From Herpetosiphon aurantiacus DSM 785 (GTDB taxonomy: Bacteria > Chloroflexota > Chloroflexia > Chloroflexales > Herpetosiphonaceae), in the NCBI GenBank assembly GCA_000018565.1, contig CP000875.1:1565199-1629198 (forward strand): a DNA stretch of 64,000 nucleotides, written 5' to 3'. The position numbers were made by a program, and so were the translations under genes. Under the pieces are notes generated by a model. The model was not told where the DNA came from. It did no database searches and worked only from the letters and a program-made list of their open reading frames with translations. Below, piece after piece: positions 44,375-52,387 of the stretch (the first letter of the stretch is position 1; each line of letters starts with the position of its first letter).

Positions 44375-45529
44375 TCATTGGACAAGTAGTGTGGGCCGAG
44401 GGACGGTCACGGCGGGCGATCTTATGTGGTCAATCGCATCTTGAAGCGTGGAAAAACTCTGAATCGCATTGGGTAAAGAACGGATGGATTGCAAGTCCAT
44501 CGCCACATGGGGCGGAATGCCTACAAACACAGGGCGGCATCCTAAAATCAGGCTAACCTGAAGGAGATCGGCAAGTGTTGTCAATGTATCGGGATCAATT
44601 CCTGTAACTCCCGTGAGATCGATGAGTACATGCCGCAGTTGTTGCTGCTCAATCTGGCGCGGGAGCAGGGATGCTAATTGATCCATCCGAGCACTGTCGA
44701 GGTGTCCGATCAAGGGGAGCACTGCTCGCTGAGGAATAATTGGGATTACCGGAAAGGTCATTTGGCTGAGTTGCGTGGTCAGGGCTTGTCGTTCAGCACT
44801 ACTCGATGCTAAGGCCGTGAGGGTGTCTCGTAACTGGGTATTGCGGGCCTCGCTTGCTGCGTGCGCTGTGCGTAATTCCTGCTGGGCGGTTTCAAGTTCT
44901 GTTGAGCGTGCTTGGAGATGCTGATAGGCCAGTTCGAGGGTGGTATCAAACCGTCGTCGTAGACTCGCGATTACGAAGATAGCTTGGATCACCATCCCAC
45001 CACCGATCAGGAATAAGATAGTGCGGACGCGAGCAAAGGCGGTGCGTTGTTGATTGGCCGTCTGTTGGACGAGGATGCGCCGTTCATTGACCATCGTGCG
45101 GCTCTGAAATTCGAGGTTGATAAAGATGGTAGAGAAGGAAGAAAGATCGTTTATTTCTTGGGCAGGGACACGCTGAAACTCACGCTGAATCACGGTAAAT
45201 GCTTGATATTCAATAGAGGTGTATTGCGATTCTGCTGCACTGCTATAGAAGCTATTCATGGCAGCGAGACGATTCGACACGAGATTGTGACGCAGCTGAT
45301 ATTCAGTAGCCAGGGTAGGATTGTTCGTCCCTCCATCGTTGGCAACGGCACGCAACCGTAAGATATCGCGTTCGAGTTGAGTTGGATTCCAGATTCCATC
45401 ATCCTGCTCAAAAAAGCGGGTCGCCTGACTTAAGGTTTGAAGATTGAGGACAGTGAGTGCGAGTAAGATACCAAGAAGGCTGCTCATGCCGCCCGTCATG
45501 ATTCGGTGTGGCCATGGTGATCGATTCAT
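44375..45529 (-). CDS. Membrane protein with C-terminal STAS domain (RsbR/SpoIIAA-like)
   Basis: 384 residues. TM1 about residues 12-32, an extracytoplasmic helical sensor-like region to about 165, TM2 (ILFLIGGGMVIQAIFVIASL), a coiled coil (residues 195-245), then a STAS domain. The STAS part includes VLIDLTGVTGIDPDTLTTLA and LGCRPVFVGIPPHVA. RsbR-type proteins usually read xIDxTGVxxxDTxxA, with a phosphorylated Thr after D. Here the position is D-P-D-T, so phosphorylation control may be changed or lost. Signals to an anti-sigma partner are inferred. Confidence 0.75.
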   Translation of the reverse strand: MNRSPWPHRIMTGGMSSLLGILLALTVLNLQTLSQATRFFEQDDGIWNPTQLERDILRLRAVANDGGTNNPTLATEYQLRHNLVSNRLAAMNSFYSSAAESQYTSIEYQAFTVIQREFQRVPAQEINDLSSFSTIFINLEFQSRTMVNERRILVQQTANQQRTAFARVRTILFLIGGGMVIQAIFVIASLRRRFDTTLELAYQHLQARSTELETAQQELRTAHAASEARNTQLRDTLTALASSSAERQALTTQLSQMTFPVIPIIPQRAVLPLIGHLDSARMDQLASLLPRQIEQQQLRHVLIDLTGVTGIDPDTLTTLADLLQVSLILGCRPVFVGIPPHVAMDLQSIRSLPNAIQSFSTLQDAIDHIRSPAVTVPRPTLLVQ

Positions 45530-45692
45530 AGGGTGATCATTCCTTGCTGGCAGTGATGTATGGATGACCGACGGATGATACCGCTATGGAGTATGGCTCT
45601 ATCAACAGAGTCACAATTTCTTAGGTAGGGCTTTCATATCAGTCTGCTCTTAAAGACACCATGAATATCAAGCGTGTATTATGACTGAGTTA

Positions 45693-45881
45693 AGCCTTTG
45701 ATGGTTGGTTGCCCGTAAGCTGTAGAGGCTACCTCGCCATCAAAAGCTTAATCGTTGCTTAATCTGCAATGATACGGTAGGATTGACGCGAATGGTGGTA
45801 GTTTGGATCACTGATCGACCAACGAGCAAAGGCGCTCACCAACCACCGATGCGTCGCGTTGGTATCACGCCCAACGCGACG
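45693..45881. other. Hairpin-rich intergenic region
   Basis: Contains an arm pair AGCCTTTGATGG/CCATCAAAAGCT (45693-45751) and a perfect 11 bp stem CGTCGCGTTGG/CCAACGCGACG (45852-45881). No gene-like frame between 45530 and 45948. Structured leader or terminators; purpose unclear. Confidence 0.4.
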
Positions 45882-45948
45882 GCCTATGGGTTTGGTGGTA
45901 TACCGAAATAGTTATGGTGATGGCGTTACGTTGGTAGGGAGGTGTCAT

Positions 45949-46233
45949 ATGGATCAGATAATGTGGTGGGAGTGGTATGAGGCTATGGCGACAAGACTAA
46001 TGGCATTGCATTGGCAGTGTCTTGAGGATGGACTGCTCCGACAGCCGCCATCGACTACGCTGCGCACAGCAGTCACCACCTTCGCCGTAACTGTACACCA
46101 GGCGACAACCTCACTTGATACCAAGCAATGCCCCGAGTCGTTGGGTGATGCGATCACCCAACTCGCCGCGATTACCCAACGCCTTTATGAGCTAGTGACC
46201 AAAGATGAAGGGTTACCGATACGAAATGTGTAA
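45949..46233 (+). CDS. Hypothetical 94 aa protein
   Basis: Start MDQIMWWEWYEAMATRLMAL with GGGAGGTGTCAT upstream (an earlier in-frame start lacks a ribosome site). Helical protein of about 94 residues with VTTFAVTVHQATTSLDT and ITQLAAITQRLYELVT. No family seen. Intergenic 46234-46461 shows no gene. Confidence 0.5.
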   Translation: MDQIMWWEWYEAMATRLMALHWQCLEDGLLRQPPSTTLRTAVTTFAVTVHQATTSLDTKQCPESLGDAITQLAAITQRLYELVTKDEGLPIRNV

Positions 46234-46461
46234 CCGCGAGGAATGAGAGCAGCCAGATTAGCTTAAACATAGTGGTTCTACGCCAATAGTTGATGTCCCC
46301 ATTCAGCGGAATAGAGCAGGTAGTCTCAGTCACGAGAGCGCACCTGTGCCTCTTCCTTGACCGATTCCAAAGATACCGCTACGCTCTACCCAACTTCTTG
46401 ACGATAACAATCAACTACAACATCATGGCCTGACTGCATTTCGTTCTAAGGAGAATCCCGA

Positions 46462-47709
46462 ATGCGACGTTTCCTTATTGCTTTGGGCGTGCTCGCACTA
46501 CTTGGGCTACCACGGGCGGTATCTGCTCACGACATGTGTTTTCCCTCGGACAAAACACCGTACTGCCTTCCTGATCCGTTTAGCGATTATTGGGAATTGA
46601 ACGGTGGGTTGCCCGTTTTTGGCTATCCAGTGACAGCCAAGGCCGATGAACTCAATAAAGACACGGGCAAAATGCATCCAACCCAGTGGCTTGAGCGGAA
46701 TCGGCTTGAATATCACAACGAAAATAAAGGAACGGCCTATGAAGTGTTGCTGGGATTGTTGGGAAAGGAACGCCTTGCCCAATTAGGTCGTAATCCTGCG
46801 AGTGAGCCGCGTGAAGCCGGGGCCAAAGCTGGGTGTTTGTGGTTTGAACAAACGGGACACAACATCTGCAATATTGAAGGTACGGTGGGCTTTAAGACCT
46901 ATTGGGAAACCCATGGCTTGAAGATCAATGGCATGGACAAGTTTAGCCAATCGTTGCAACTGTTTGGACTTCCATTAACGGAACCAAAGATGGAAACCAA
47001 TAGTGCAGGCGATAGGGTGTTGACGCAATGGTTTGAGCGTGCCCGCTTTGAATGGCATCCCAAGAATGGTGCTGAATATAAGGTGCTTTTAGGTTTGCTT
47101 GGCAAAGAAGTTCATGATAATGCTGGCTCACCTCCGCCAGCCACCCTTGCGATTGTTAGCCACCGCACGTATGTTGATAGTATCGACTTCCGGTGGATTG
47201 TTGGTGAAGTTGTGAATAATACAGCGAGCAATCAGCAATTTGTTAAGGTTATTGCGAATCTTTATGATGCTGGGAGTAATCTTGTTGGTACTGAGACTGG
47301 CTATACCATCCTCGATATTGTTAAGGCTGGTACGAAATCACCGTTTAGTATTCTGATTCTTGAGCCTCCAGCGAACTTTGATCATTACACGCTACAAATT
47401 GAGGCCCGTGAAACCACAACTGCACCCCTCGATACATTCGCCATCTTAAGTTTTGGCAATCGTGATTCCGAGATTGGCAATTACCGCTATGTGTATGGTG
47501 AAGTCCGCAATGATACGGGTGTTCCAGTGAAATTTACTAAGATAGCGATTACCTGTTACACCAAAGAATCAACGGTTCAACAAGTAGGGTTTGGCTACAC
47601 ATCGCTGCAAAATATTGCTGTTGGGCAGTCCTCTGCATTTGAAATATTGCTATCACAATGGTCAGGCGTTGAGCGCTGTGAGGCGCAAGTTCAAGCCAGA
47701 AAGCAATAA
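46462..47709 (+). CDS. Secreted repeat protein with FxLyD-like domains
   Basis: 415 residues, AAGGAGAATCCCG before the start. Signal peptide (MRRFLIALGVLALLGLPRAV, cleavage near SAH). Two copies of a ~70-residue repeat ending in TQWLERNRLEYH...YEVLLGLLGKE (first) and TQWFERARFEWH...YKVLLGLLGKE (second). Then two beta-sandwich FxLyD-like domains (FRWIVGEVVNNTASNQ; YVYGEVRNDTGVPVKF). Such secreted proteins are common in Chloroflexota. In a phage it would be a lysogenic-conversion type gene. Has its own terminator. Confidence 0.8.
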   Translation: MRRFLIALGVLALLGLPRAVSAHDMCFPSDKTPYCLPDPFSDYWELNGGLPVFGYPVTAKADELNKDTGKMHPTQWLERNRLEYHNENKGTAYEVLLGLLGKERLAQLGRNPASEPREAGAKAGCLWFEQTGHNICNIEGTVGFKTYWETHGLKINGMDKFSQSLQLFGLPLTEPKMETNSAGDRVLTQWFERARFEWHPKNGAEYKVLLGLLGKEVHDNAGSPPPATLAIVSHRTYVDSIDFRWIVGEVVNNTASNQQFVKVIANLYDAGSNLVGTETGYTILDIVKAGTKSPFSILILEPPANFDHYTLQIEARETTTAPLDTFAILSFGNRDSEIGNYRYVYGEVRNDTGVPVKFTKIAITCYTKESTVQQVGFGYTSLQNIAVGQSSAFEILLSQWSGVERCEAQVQARKQ

Positions 47710-47727
47710 CTGGAGCTATTGTTGGAA

Positions 47728-47755
47728 AAGCCTGCTCCTAGGAGCAGGCTTTTTT
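47728..47755 (+). terminator. Intrinsic terminator after the secreted protein gene
   Basis: AAGCCTGCTCC TA GGAGCAGGCTT followed by TTTTTG. Perfect 11 bp stem. Confidence 0.9.
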
Positions 47756-47810
47756 GATGCCGTGTGGATCGGTGAGCCGGAGCTGGCGGCCAGCGCTGAG
47801 CAAAAGCAAC

Positions 47811-47985
47811 AACAAACCAACAACATTTGTTCGCGCTATGTTGTCGCTATATTGTTGCTTTGCAACTGGTGATCAGCGCTTTCGACAATAAACCGACAAC
47901 GTTTGTTGTCGTTTCGTAAACCCCTATCGCAAGCAATAACAAACCAACAATAAACTAACAATATTTGTTGTCGTTTCGTAAACCC
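47811..47985 (+). repeat. Direct repeats in the control region (AACAAACCAACA and TTTGTTGTCGTTTCG types)
   Basis: A 22 bp sequence starting TTTGTTGTCGTTTCG and ending TAAACCC occurs at 47902-47923 and 47964-47985 (62 bp apart). AACAAACCAACA occurs at about 47811 and 47939. Together with inverted ACAACGTTTGTTGT-like dyads this looks like a binding-site cluster, possibly an origin or partition region. Confidence 0.6.
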
Positions 47986-48000
47986 ATCGACACTCACGGA

Positions 48001-48112
48001 TGTATTCAATTGCGTTCAATTGTAAACATCGCGCTAACCACGGTGTATTCAATTGCGTTCAATTGCGTTCAATTGAACGCATCGCACCTTATCGATACTT
48101 ACAATTGAACGC
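48001..48112 (+). repeat. CAATTG-centred palindrome cluster
   Basis: TGTATTCAATTGCGTTCAAT TG is repeated at 48001 and 48044. The half-site GCGTTCAATTG occurs at 48012, 48055 and 48065, and inverted at 48070-48080 and 48102-48112. The middle pair makes the 16 bp perfect palindrome GCGTTCAATTGAACGC (48065-48080). This is the pattern of a dimeric repressor operator or replication iterons. No gene in 47710-48469. Confidence 0.7.
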
Positions 48113-48230
48113 ACCATGGTTCCACTAATCCTTTTGGGTTAATCGGGGCAAAACTATACCGTGTTCGGATTAATCATTTGGTGTATTACGTTCGCGAATG
48201 AATATATTCAAAAGCGATATTTCGTTTCTT

Positions 48231-48252
48231 AAATGCACTACCATTGCACTAC
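48231..48252 (-). repeat. Two GTAGTGCAATG-type 11 bp iterons
   Basis: On the minus strand GTAGTGCAATG GTAGTGCATTT, the same 11 bp unit as the five copies at 16263-16317. Confidence 0.75.
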
Positions 48253-48469
48253 CGTATGAAAATTGCTGATTTTTACCGTCATTTAATCCCGTTTATAAGA
48301 ATCTTGTTAACATCTGACGTGACAAAGTGATTTAGGCGTAGTTCGGGCGTTTTTTGCACTTGCAAAAATAAAACGTTTCAATCATAATTTTTGCTATTGC
48401 ATCGGCATTATTTGCTCACATCCTCGTTGCCGATGCACACTCATTCACCCCAGTTAGAGGTACAACACC

Positions 48470-48838
48470 ATGGCGTGTGACCATCTTCTCCGCTCAGGGG
48501 TTTGTGGAGGGCTTGATCTTGTGGTCAATGTCCGCATAGAAACCACTGTATCCGCTGGGTCACTGCATCATGCCACGACTGCTGATGCAGATGCCCAGGT
48601 TCACCATGTTCGTGTCGGGATAGAACTGTTGGAGCAGTATTCGGTAACACACAACGATGACACCGAAGTGCTTGAATGGATCGCGAGTGTTGGACTTGAT
48701 CAACAAACGCTTGATGAGGATCAATCAGTGGGGGGGCGACCAGTGGTTGATGATCAAAACCAAGCGGGTCGTGGGCAACCCGCTTGGCAGGACAGCGATC
48801 AGGCGTTCGTGGACGTTTCGACTTTCCAGCGCAAATGA
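48470..48838 (+). CDS. Doubtful 122 aa ORF
   Basis: ATG preceded by TTAGAGGTACAACACC. The protein (MACDHLLRSGVCGGLDLVVN...) is low-complexity in the second half and a CAAGCGGGT/ACCCGCTTG hairpin (48762-48787) lies inside it. It overlaps the 3' end of the first HTH gene. Could be non-coding; listed for completeness. Confidence 0.25.
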   Translation: MACDHLLRSGVCGGLDLVVNVRIETTVSAGSLHHATTADADAQVHHVRVGIELLEQYSVTHNDDTEVLEWIASVGLDQQTLDEDQSVGGRPVVDDQNQAGRGQPAWQDSDQAFVDVSTFQRK

Positions 48839-49173
48839 GACAGGATAGCAGCACGATCATCGGGTGAGAGTTGACCCAATAAGTTCAGAAACATGCGTAC
48901 CTCGGGGACGGCAGCGATGAGGACTTGGATGGTGGCATCCTCATCGGTGGGGTGAGCGTCCACGGGAATTCCACAGGCCTCAACGAGCTGGCGGAAGGGC
49001 AGGTTGAGGCTAATGGATAAGGCATTCAAGGTACGAAGATCGGGCATGACATCGGGCTTATTGATGAGATTGGAGAGGGTTGAAACGGCAATGCCAGAGC
49101 GTGTGGCAAGTTCCCGCAACGACCAGTTGCGGGAAGCCAGTTCTTGCGACAGGAGACTGGATAACCCAAGCAT
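48799..49173 (-). CDS. HTH regulator paralogue 1
   Basis: 124 residues from MLGLSSLLSQELASRN (GAGAGGTGTTTT upstream). XRE-type HTH: SLRELATRSGIAVSTLSNLI, then RTLNALSISLNLPFRQLVEA. C-terminal part about 45 residues (EVRMFLNLLGQLSPDDRAAI). One of five tandem paralogues. The region upstream carries a dyad operator. Confidence 0.8.
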   Translation of the reverse strand: MLGLSSLLSQELASRNWSLRELATRSGIAVSTLSNLINKPDVMPDLRTLNALSISLNLPFRQLVEACGIPVDAHPTDEDATIQVLIAAVPEVRMFLNLLGQLSPDDRAAILSHLRWKVETSTNA

Positions 49174-49219
49174 AAAACACCTCTCGATGGAATGTGATGG
49201 AACGGACGAAAACAAGGGA

Positions 49220-49247
49220 TTGACAGATGTTCGATTTAGTGTACAAT
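49220..49247 (+). promoter_or_regulatory. Plus-strand promoter inside the HTH control region
   Basis: TTGACA (49220-49225), 16 bp, TACAAT (49242-49247). It reads away from the HTH 1 gene over a CTCCAC...GTGGAG hairpin with TATTTT (49296-49320). A short divergent transcript or antisense RNA could start here. No ORF with a ribosome site follows. Confidence 0.45.
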
Positions 49248-49253
49248 CCGACA
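49228..49253. promoter_or_regulatory. Putative repressor operator (TGTTCGATT ... AATCCGACA)
   Basis: Two 9 bp arms in inverted orientation (one mismatch), 8 bp apart, overlapping the promoter above. Related TGTYSGATW sequences occur at 49330, 49382, 51370 and 51553. Confidence 0.55.
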
Positions 49254-49478
49254 CATAATACACGAGGTTGAAGAAACAATCAACCGGAGACGGAACTCCA
49301 CGGCAAGGTGGAGCTATTTTGGGATAAAGTGTTCGATTTGAAGAACAGTTCAAGGAATGATTATAATCATTAATCTACTGCTGTCGGATAGGTTAGTCGG
49401 ATGAACGAGTTTAGAATTGCAGCTATGCTAAAACTGTATGTCGGTTTTACGTGGGAGTTCATTGTATGGAATACCAAA

Positions 49479-49880
49479 TCAAGATTGATCAACTTCTTGG
49501 TTTATATTTTTCTGACGATGCAGACGACGCATTTCAATATATGCCAGAACATCAGCTTGATCGAGAGGAGAAAATGTCATCATCTCTTCCACAAGACGCT
49601 GAAAGTCTGGAATTGCTGAAACAATAGTTTGTAGTCGTTGGCTGTCTTCTGATTTAGCACTAGAGACATCGAAGCCACATGCAGCAATAATTCTAGCTAG
49701 CGGGATGTCAAAAGCTTGAGCTAATGTTGCAAGATTTTCTAATTTTGGTATCTGATTTGGGTTTTTGAGGATTTTAGATATGGTTGAATCAGGAATTCCT
49801 GATATTTCAGACAACTTTGTCTGATTCCACCCTCGTGCATCCATTTCAGATTTGATGAGATAAATCAAACCTGTAGTCAT
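49479..49880 (-). CDS. HTH regulator paralogue 2
   Basis: 133 residues. HTH: NQTKLSEISGIPDSTISKIL; followed by NLATLAQAFDIPLARIIAAC and a C-terminal helix pair (PDFQRLVEEMMTFSPLDQAD). Same layout and length as the neighbouring regulators. A plus-strand ORF of 72 aa over the gap (49401-49619) is antisense and not credible. Confidence 0.8.
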   Translation of the reverse strand: MTTGLIYLIKSEMDARGWNQTKLSEISGIPDSTISKILKNPNQIPKLENLATLAQAFDIPLARIIAACGFDVSSAKSEDSQRLQTIVSAIPDFQRLVEEMMTFSPLDQADVLAYIEMRRLHRQKNINQEVDQS

Positions 49881-50028
49881 TATTAGGCCTTTGTTGATAG
49901 TAAATAATAATAACCATTACTTTATTTTAGAGGATAACATATGAGCCATCTACGAGACAATTCCAGTATGTGCGAAAATTTACGTTCAAAGATTATCAAA
50001 TTTGTAGATTCTATACTTGAAGCACGAA

Positions 50029-50397
50029 CTACTTCTTGTGAAGATACCCTTGAATATAAGCCTGAATTACACGTAAATCCTCAGCTTGGAGTTGTGCTAG
50101 ATCTGAAACAACAGATCGTAGCTCCGGTAATGAGTTTAACAGAATCGAAATCTGTTCCTCTGGTAACTCTCCTCGAAGATCGATATCAAATCCGCAGACT
50201 GTAATCAACCGTGCTAGAGGGATATTTAATGCTTGACTTAATCGATCAAGGGTTTCTAGTTTTGGAACCGATTGAGGGTTCTTGAAGATATTACTAAGCG
50301 TTGATCGATCAATCCCTGCGCTATCCGCAAGCTGGCTATCTCGCCATCCTCTCGCAGTTAGTTGAACACGTAAGAATACTGCTAGTGTATTGGGCAT
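50029..50397 (-). CDS. HTH regulator paralogue 3
   Basis: 122 residues. HTH: RDSQLADSAGIDRSTLSNIF; then ETLDRLSQALNIPLARLITV and PELRSVVSDLAQLQAEDLRV. Conserved architecture with paralogue 2. Antisense plus-strand ORFs overlapping it are not supported. Confidence 0.8.
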   Translation of the reverse strand: MPNTLAVFLRVQLTARGWRDSQLADSAGIDRSTLSNIFKNPQSVPKLETLDRLSQALNIPLARLITVCGFDIDLRGELPEEQISILLNSLPELRSVVSDLAQLQAEDLRVIQAYIQGYLHKK

Positions 50398-50505
50398 TTA
50401 ATTCACCAATAATTTCTTGAGAATGTTTATAAATTTATATTTTGAGGTATAGCATGAAAAAGCTGGGAGAATTGGCAGCCATGATTGATCGGATAACCAA
50501 AAACC

Positions 50506-50892
50506 TTATTTCCGATGGTTTTTTAGTGTTTCCAGATAAATCAGAACTGAGTTTACCTCATAACTGTCTAATTCAAGAAGATGCTCTACTACAGATTGAT
50601 ACTCAGGCATTGCATCCATTACCGAAATTAAGCGTTGAGCTTGAATCGTAGATGTTTCACTGAATTCGAGATCAAATCCAGCCATTTCTATAATTCGCCA
50701 GAATGGTAGCTTAAAGGTTTTTGCGAATTTAACCAGAGTTTCTAGGTCAGGAGTCACATCAGGATTATCACGAAGATTTTTTAATCCCGTATACGACACG
50801 CCAGATTTAATCGACAGTGCACGTAAACTTCCCTCGACTTCTGAGTGTTGTTTGATCTTATTTGAGAGTTGTCTCATTGTAAAAAATACCAT
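50506..50892 (-). CDS. HTH regulator paralogue 4
   Basis: 128 residues (MVFFTMRQLSNKIKQHSEVE). HTH region LRALSIKSGVSYTGLKNLRD, then FAKTFKLPFWRIIEMAGFDL and MPEYQSVVEHLLELDSYEVN. Shares the fixed two-helix C-terminal region with the other members. Confidence 0.8.
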   Translation of the reverse strand: MVFFTMRQLSNKIKQHSEVEGSLRALSIKSGVSYTGLKNLRDNPDVTPDLETLVKFAKTFKLPFWRIIEMAGFDLEFSETSTIQAQRLISVMDAMPEYQSVVEHLLELDSYEVNSVLIYLETLKNHRK

Positions 50893-50907
50893 ATAGCCTT
50901 TATAGGC

Positions 50908-51288
50908 CTATGTTGTGGCTCGGCGGCGTGCTAATACTTCAAGATAGGCAAGCACTCCATCGATATCTTCTTTATCTAATTTCTGAAGGTGTTCTAATAC
51001 AGGTTTATATTGAGGCATTACTTCCATAAGTTTGGATAATCGTTTTGTATGATCAGGATCGGTTGTATCTAAATCTAGATCATATCCAGCCATTTCTACG
51101 ACACGCCAGAGAGGTATATTAAATGCTCTAGAAACTTTTGATAAAGTTTCTAAACTAGGAATAACGTTGGGATTATCAATAATATTAGCAAGGGCAGATT
51201 TGGATACTCCAGTTGTTTCCTCGAACTCACGCCAAGTCCACTCGTTATCCTTCATCTGCTTTTTAAGAAAAATGGATAATTCTGTCAT
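50908..51288 (-). CDS. HTH regulator paralogue 5
   Basis: 126 residues from MTELSIFLKKQMKDNEWTWR (GAGGTCAG before it). HTH EFEETTGVSKSALANIIDNP, then VSRAFNIPLWRVVEMAGYDL and a C-terminal helical pair. First gene of the leftward cluster and divergent from the early operon, so it is the best candidate for the main repressor. Confidence 0.8.
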   Translation of the reverse strand: MTELSIFLKKQMKDNEWTWREFEETTGVSKSALANIIDNPNVIPSLETLSKVSRAFNIPLWRVVEMAGYDLDLDTTDPDHTKRLSKLMEVMPQYKPVLEHLQKLDKEDIDGVLAYLEVLARRRATT

Positions 51289-51341
51289 TCTGACCTCGTG
51301 GACAAGCCGATAATACTTAGTATAAGGCATTGATTGTACTC

Positions 51342-51370
51342 TTGACAACTACAAATAACTACACTAGAAT
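51342..51370 (+). promoter_or_regulatory. Early operon promoter with overlapping operator
   Basis: TTGACA (51342-51347), 17 bp, TAGAAT (51365-51370). TGTCCGATAGATAGTCAAAA starts at the last -10 base. A close copy of that sequence (TGTCCGATGAATAGTCAAAA) lies at 51553-51572 within the first gene. Divergent from the repressor-like cluster, as in phage early control regions. Confidence 0.7.
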
Positions 51371-51414
51371 GTCCGATAGATAGTCAAAAAAACTTTCAAA
51401 AGTAAAGGAGTTCT

Positions 51415-51618
51415 ATGAATAATTTGCAAGGTCGATTCACTGATGAACAACGTGATAAGTTAGAAAAAATATCGAAACAAGCAAAGGTTCCTATCGCAGC
51501 GGTATTACGATGGGCGGTAGAGGCCTACAATCCACCTATTTTTTTATCTACTTGTCCGATGAATAGTCAAAATGACAATGAAAAATATAACCAACCTGAA
51601 CAAAACCAAGCAGCATAA
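51415..51618 (+). CDS. Ribbon-helix-helix-like protein
   Basis: 67 residues after AAAGGAGTTCT. NLQGRFTDEQRDKLEKISKQ then AKVPIAAVLRWAVEAYNPP matches the RHH fold (strand, helix A, helix B) of CopG/Arc-like regulators. First gene of the early operon, overlapping operator-like sequence; probable transcriptional regulator. Confidence 0.65.
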   Translation: MNNLQGRFTDEQRDKLEKISKQAKVPIAAVLRWAVEAYNPPIFLSTCPMNSQNDNEKYNQPEQNQAA

Positions 51619-51642
51619 CTGTCCCATAGAAAGGAGCCAACG

Positions 51643-51987
51643 ATGCGAACCATTGATACGATTCACCGTCATCTGAACAGTTTCCAAGGGTTTATTCCTA
51701 CACCATCCTATCCTGTGCCTTCTCCTTGCCGACCTAGTTCGACAGCCCCGATCACCCCAGTCATCGCACGCACCAAAAAGACCCGCAAACCTAAGCGCCA
51801 ACCCAGTTGCTCATGCCCTGCTTGCACGAAGGAACACACTGCGACTGGGGTATTCCGTTGCCTCAAGGGCAAGGAATACGTGATCTTTGCTGCTGGCCAA
51901 TGCTTAGGTTATCGCAAGACCGAAGGCACCGCTGATACCCTGCTCCGCGACTATCGCTATACCTTTCTCACCAAGCATGCAGGCTGA
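51643..51987 (+). CDS. Small cysteine-rich protein
   Basis: 114 residues after AAAGGAGCC. Basic N-terminal half (TKKTRKPKRQPS), then CSCPACTKEHTATGVFRC, a probable zinc ribbon. No further domain. Second gene of the early operon. Confidence 0.6.
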   Translation: MRTIDTIHRHLNSFQGFIPTPSYPVPSPCRPSSTAPITPVIARTKKTRKPKRQPSCSCPACTKEHTATGVFRCLKGKEYVIFAAGQCLGYRKTEGTADTLLRDYRYTFLTKHAG

Positions 51988-52387
51988 TTGTTGGACGGCT
52001 ATCGGTTGCATGCCGTAAATGCAGCGCCAGAAGCGTAACTGGCACGGCCTGAGCAGTCCACAACCTGCTCACCAGCGCCAGTGTGGCGCAACTCGGTATG
52101 TATCGATGCTCACCCGTTGTTGTGCGGAACAGCGGCCCCGTTCGCCAGCAGGACTACCTTAACAACTGCATACGCAGTCGTGGCATATCGTGCGCACCCA
52201 GCGCGGGATTGCAGCATACCAACGAAGGCTATAGGCGATGACCCTACCTCGGCAGACACGCCGCGCCGTTGCTCATGCTGCACCACGATCACCGGGCAGG
52301 AAATCACGTAGGCCTGCCCAAAACACACGATCAAAAGTCTACTACGTCCTATGGTTTTTCGTCTCTCAGTTTGTTGATGAGGTTTCG
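51988..52387 (+). other. Hairpin-rich region without a convincing gene
   Basis: Contains several GCGCCAG/CTGGCGC stems. An ORF at 52081-52311 has no ribosome site and a poor composition. May be a structured leader or small RNA, or simply intergenic. Confidence 0.35.

Noticed and set aside
45852-45881. 11 bp perfect stem as a terminator
   Set aside because: No T tract and no gene ends nearby; left as a structured element only.
49401-50651. Plus-strand ORFs of 69-87 aa overlapping the HTH genes
   Set aside because: Antisense to conserved HTH coding regions; the encoded peptides mirror the opposite-strand codons.
52081-52311. 76 aa ORF in the early region
   Set aside because: No ribosome site, overlapping hairpins and no regular protein pattern.
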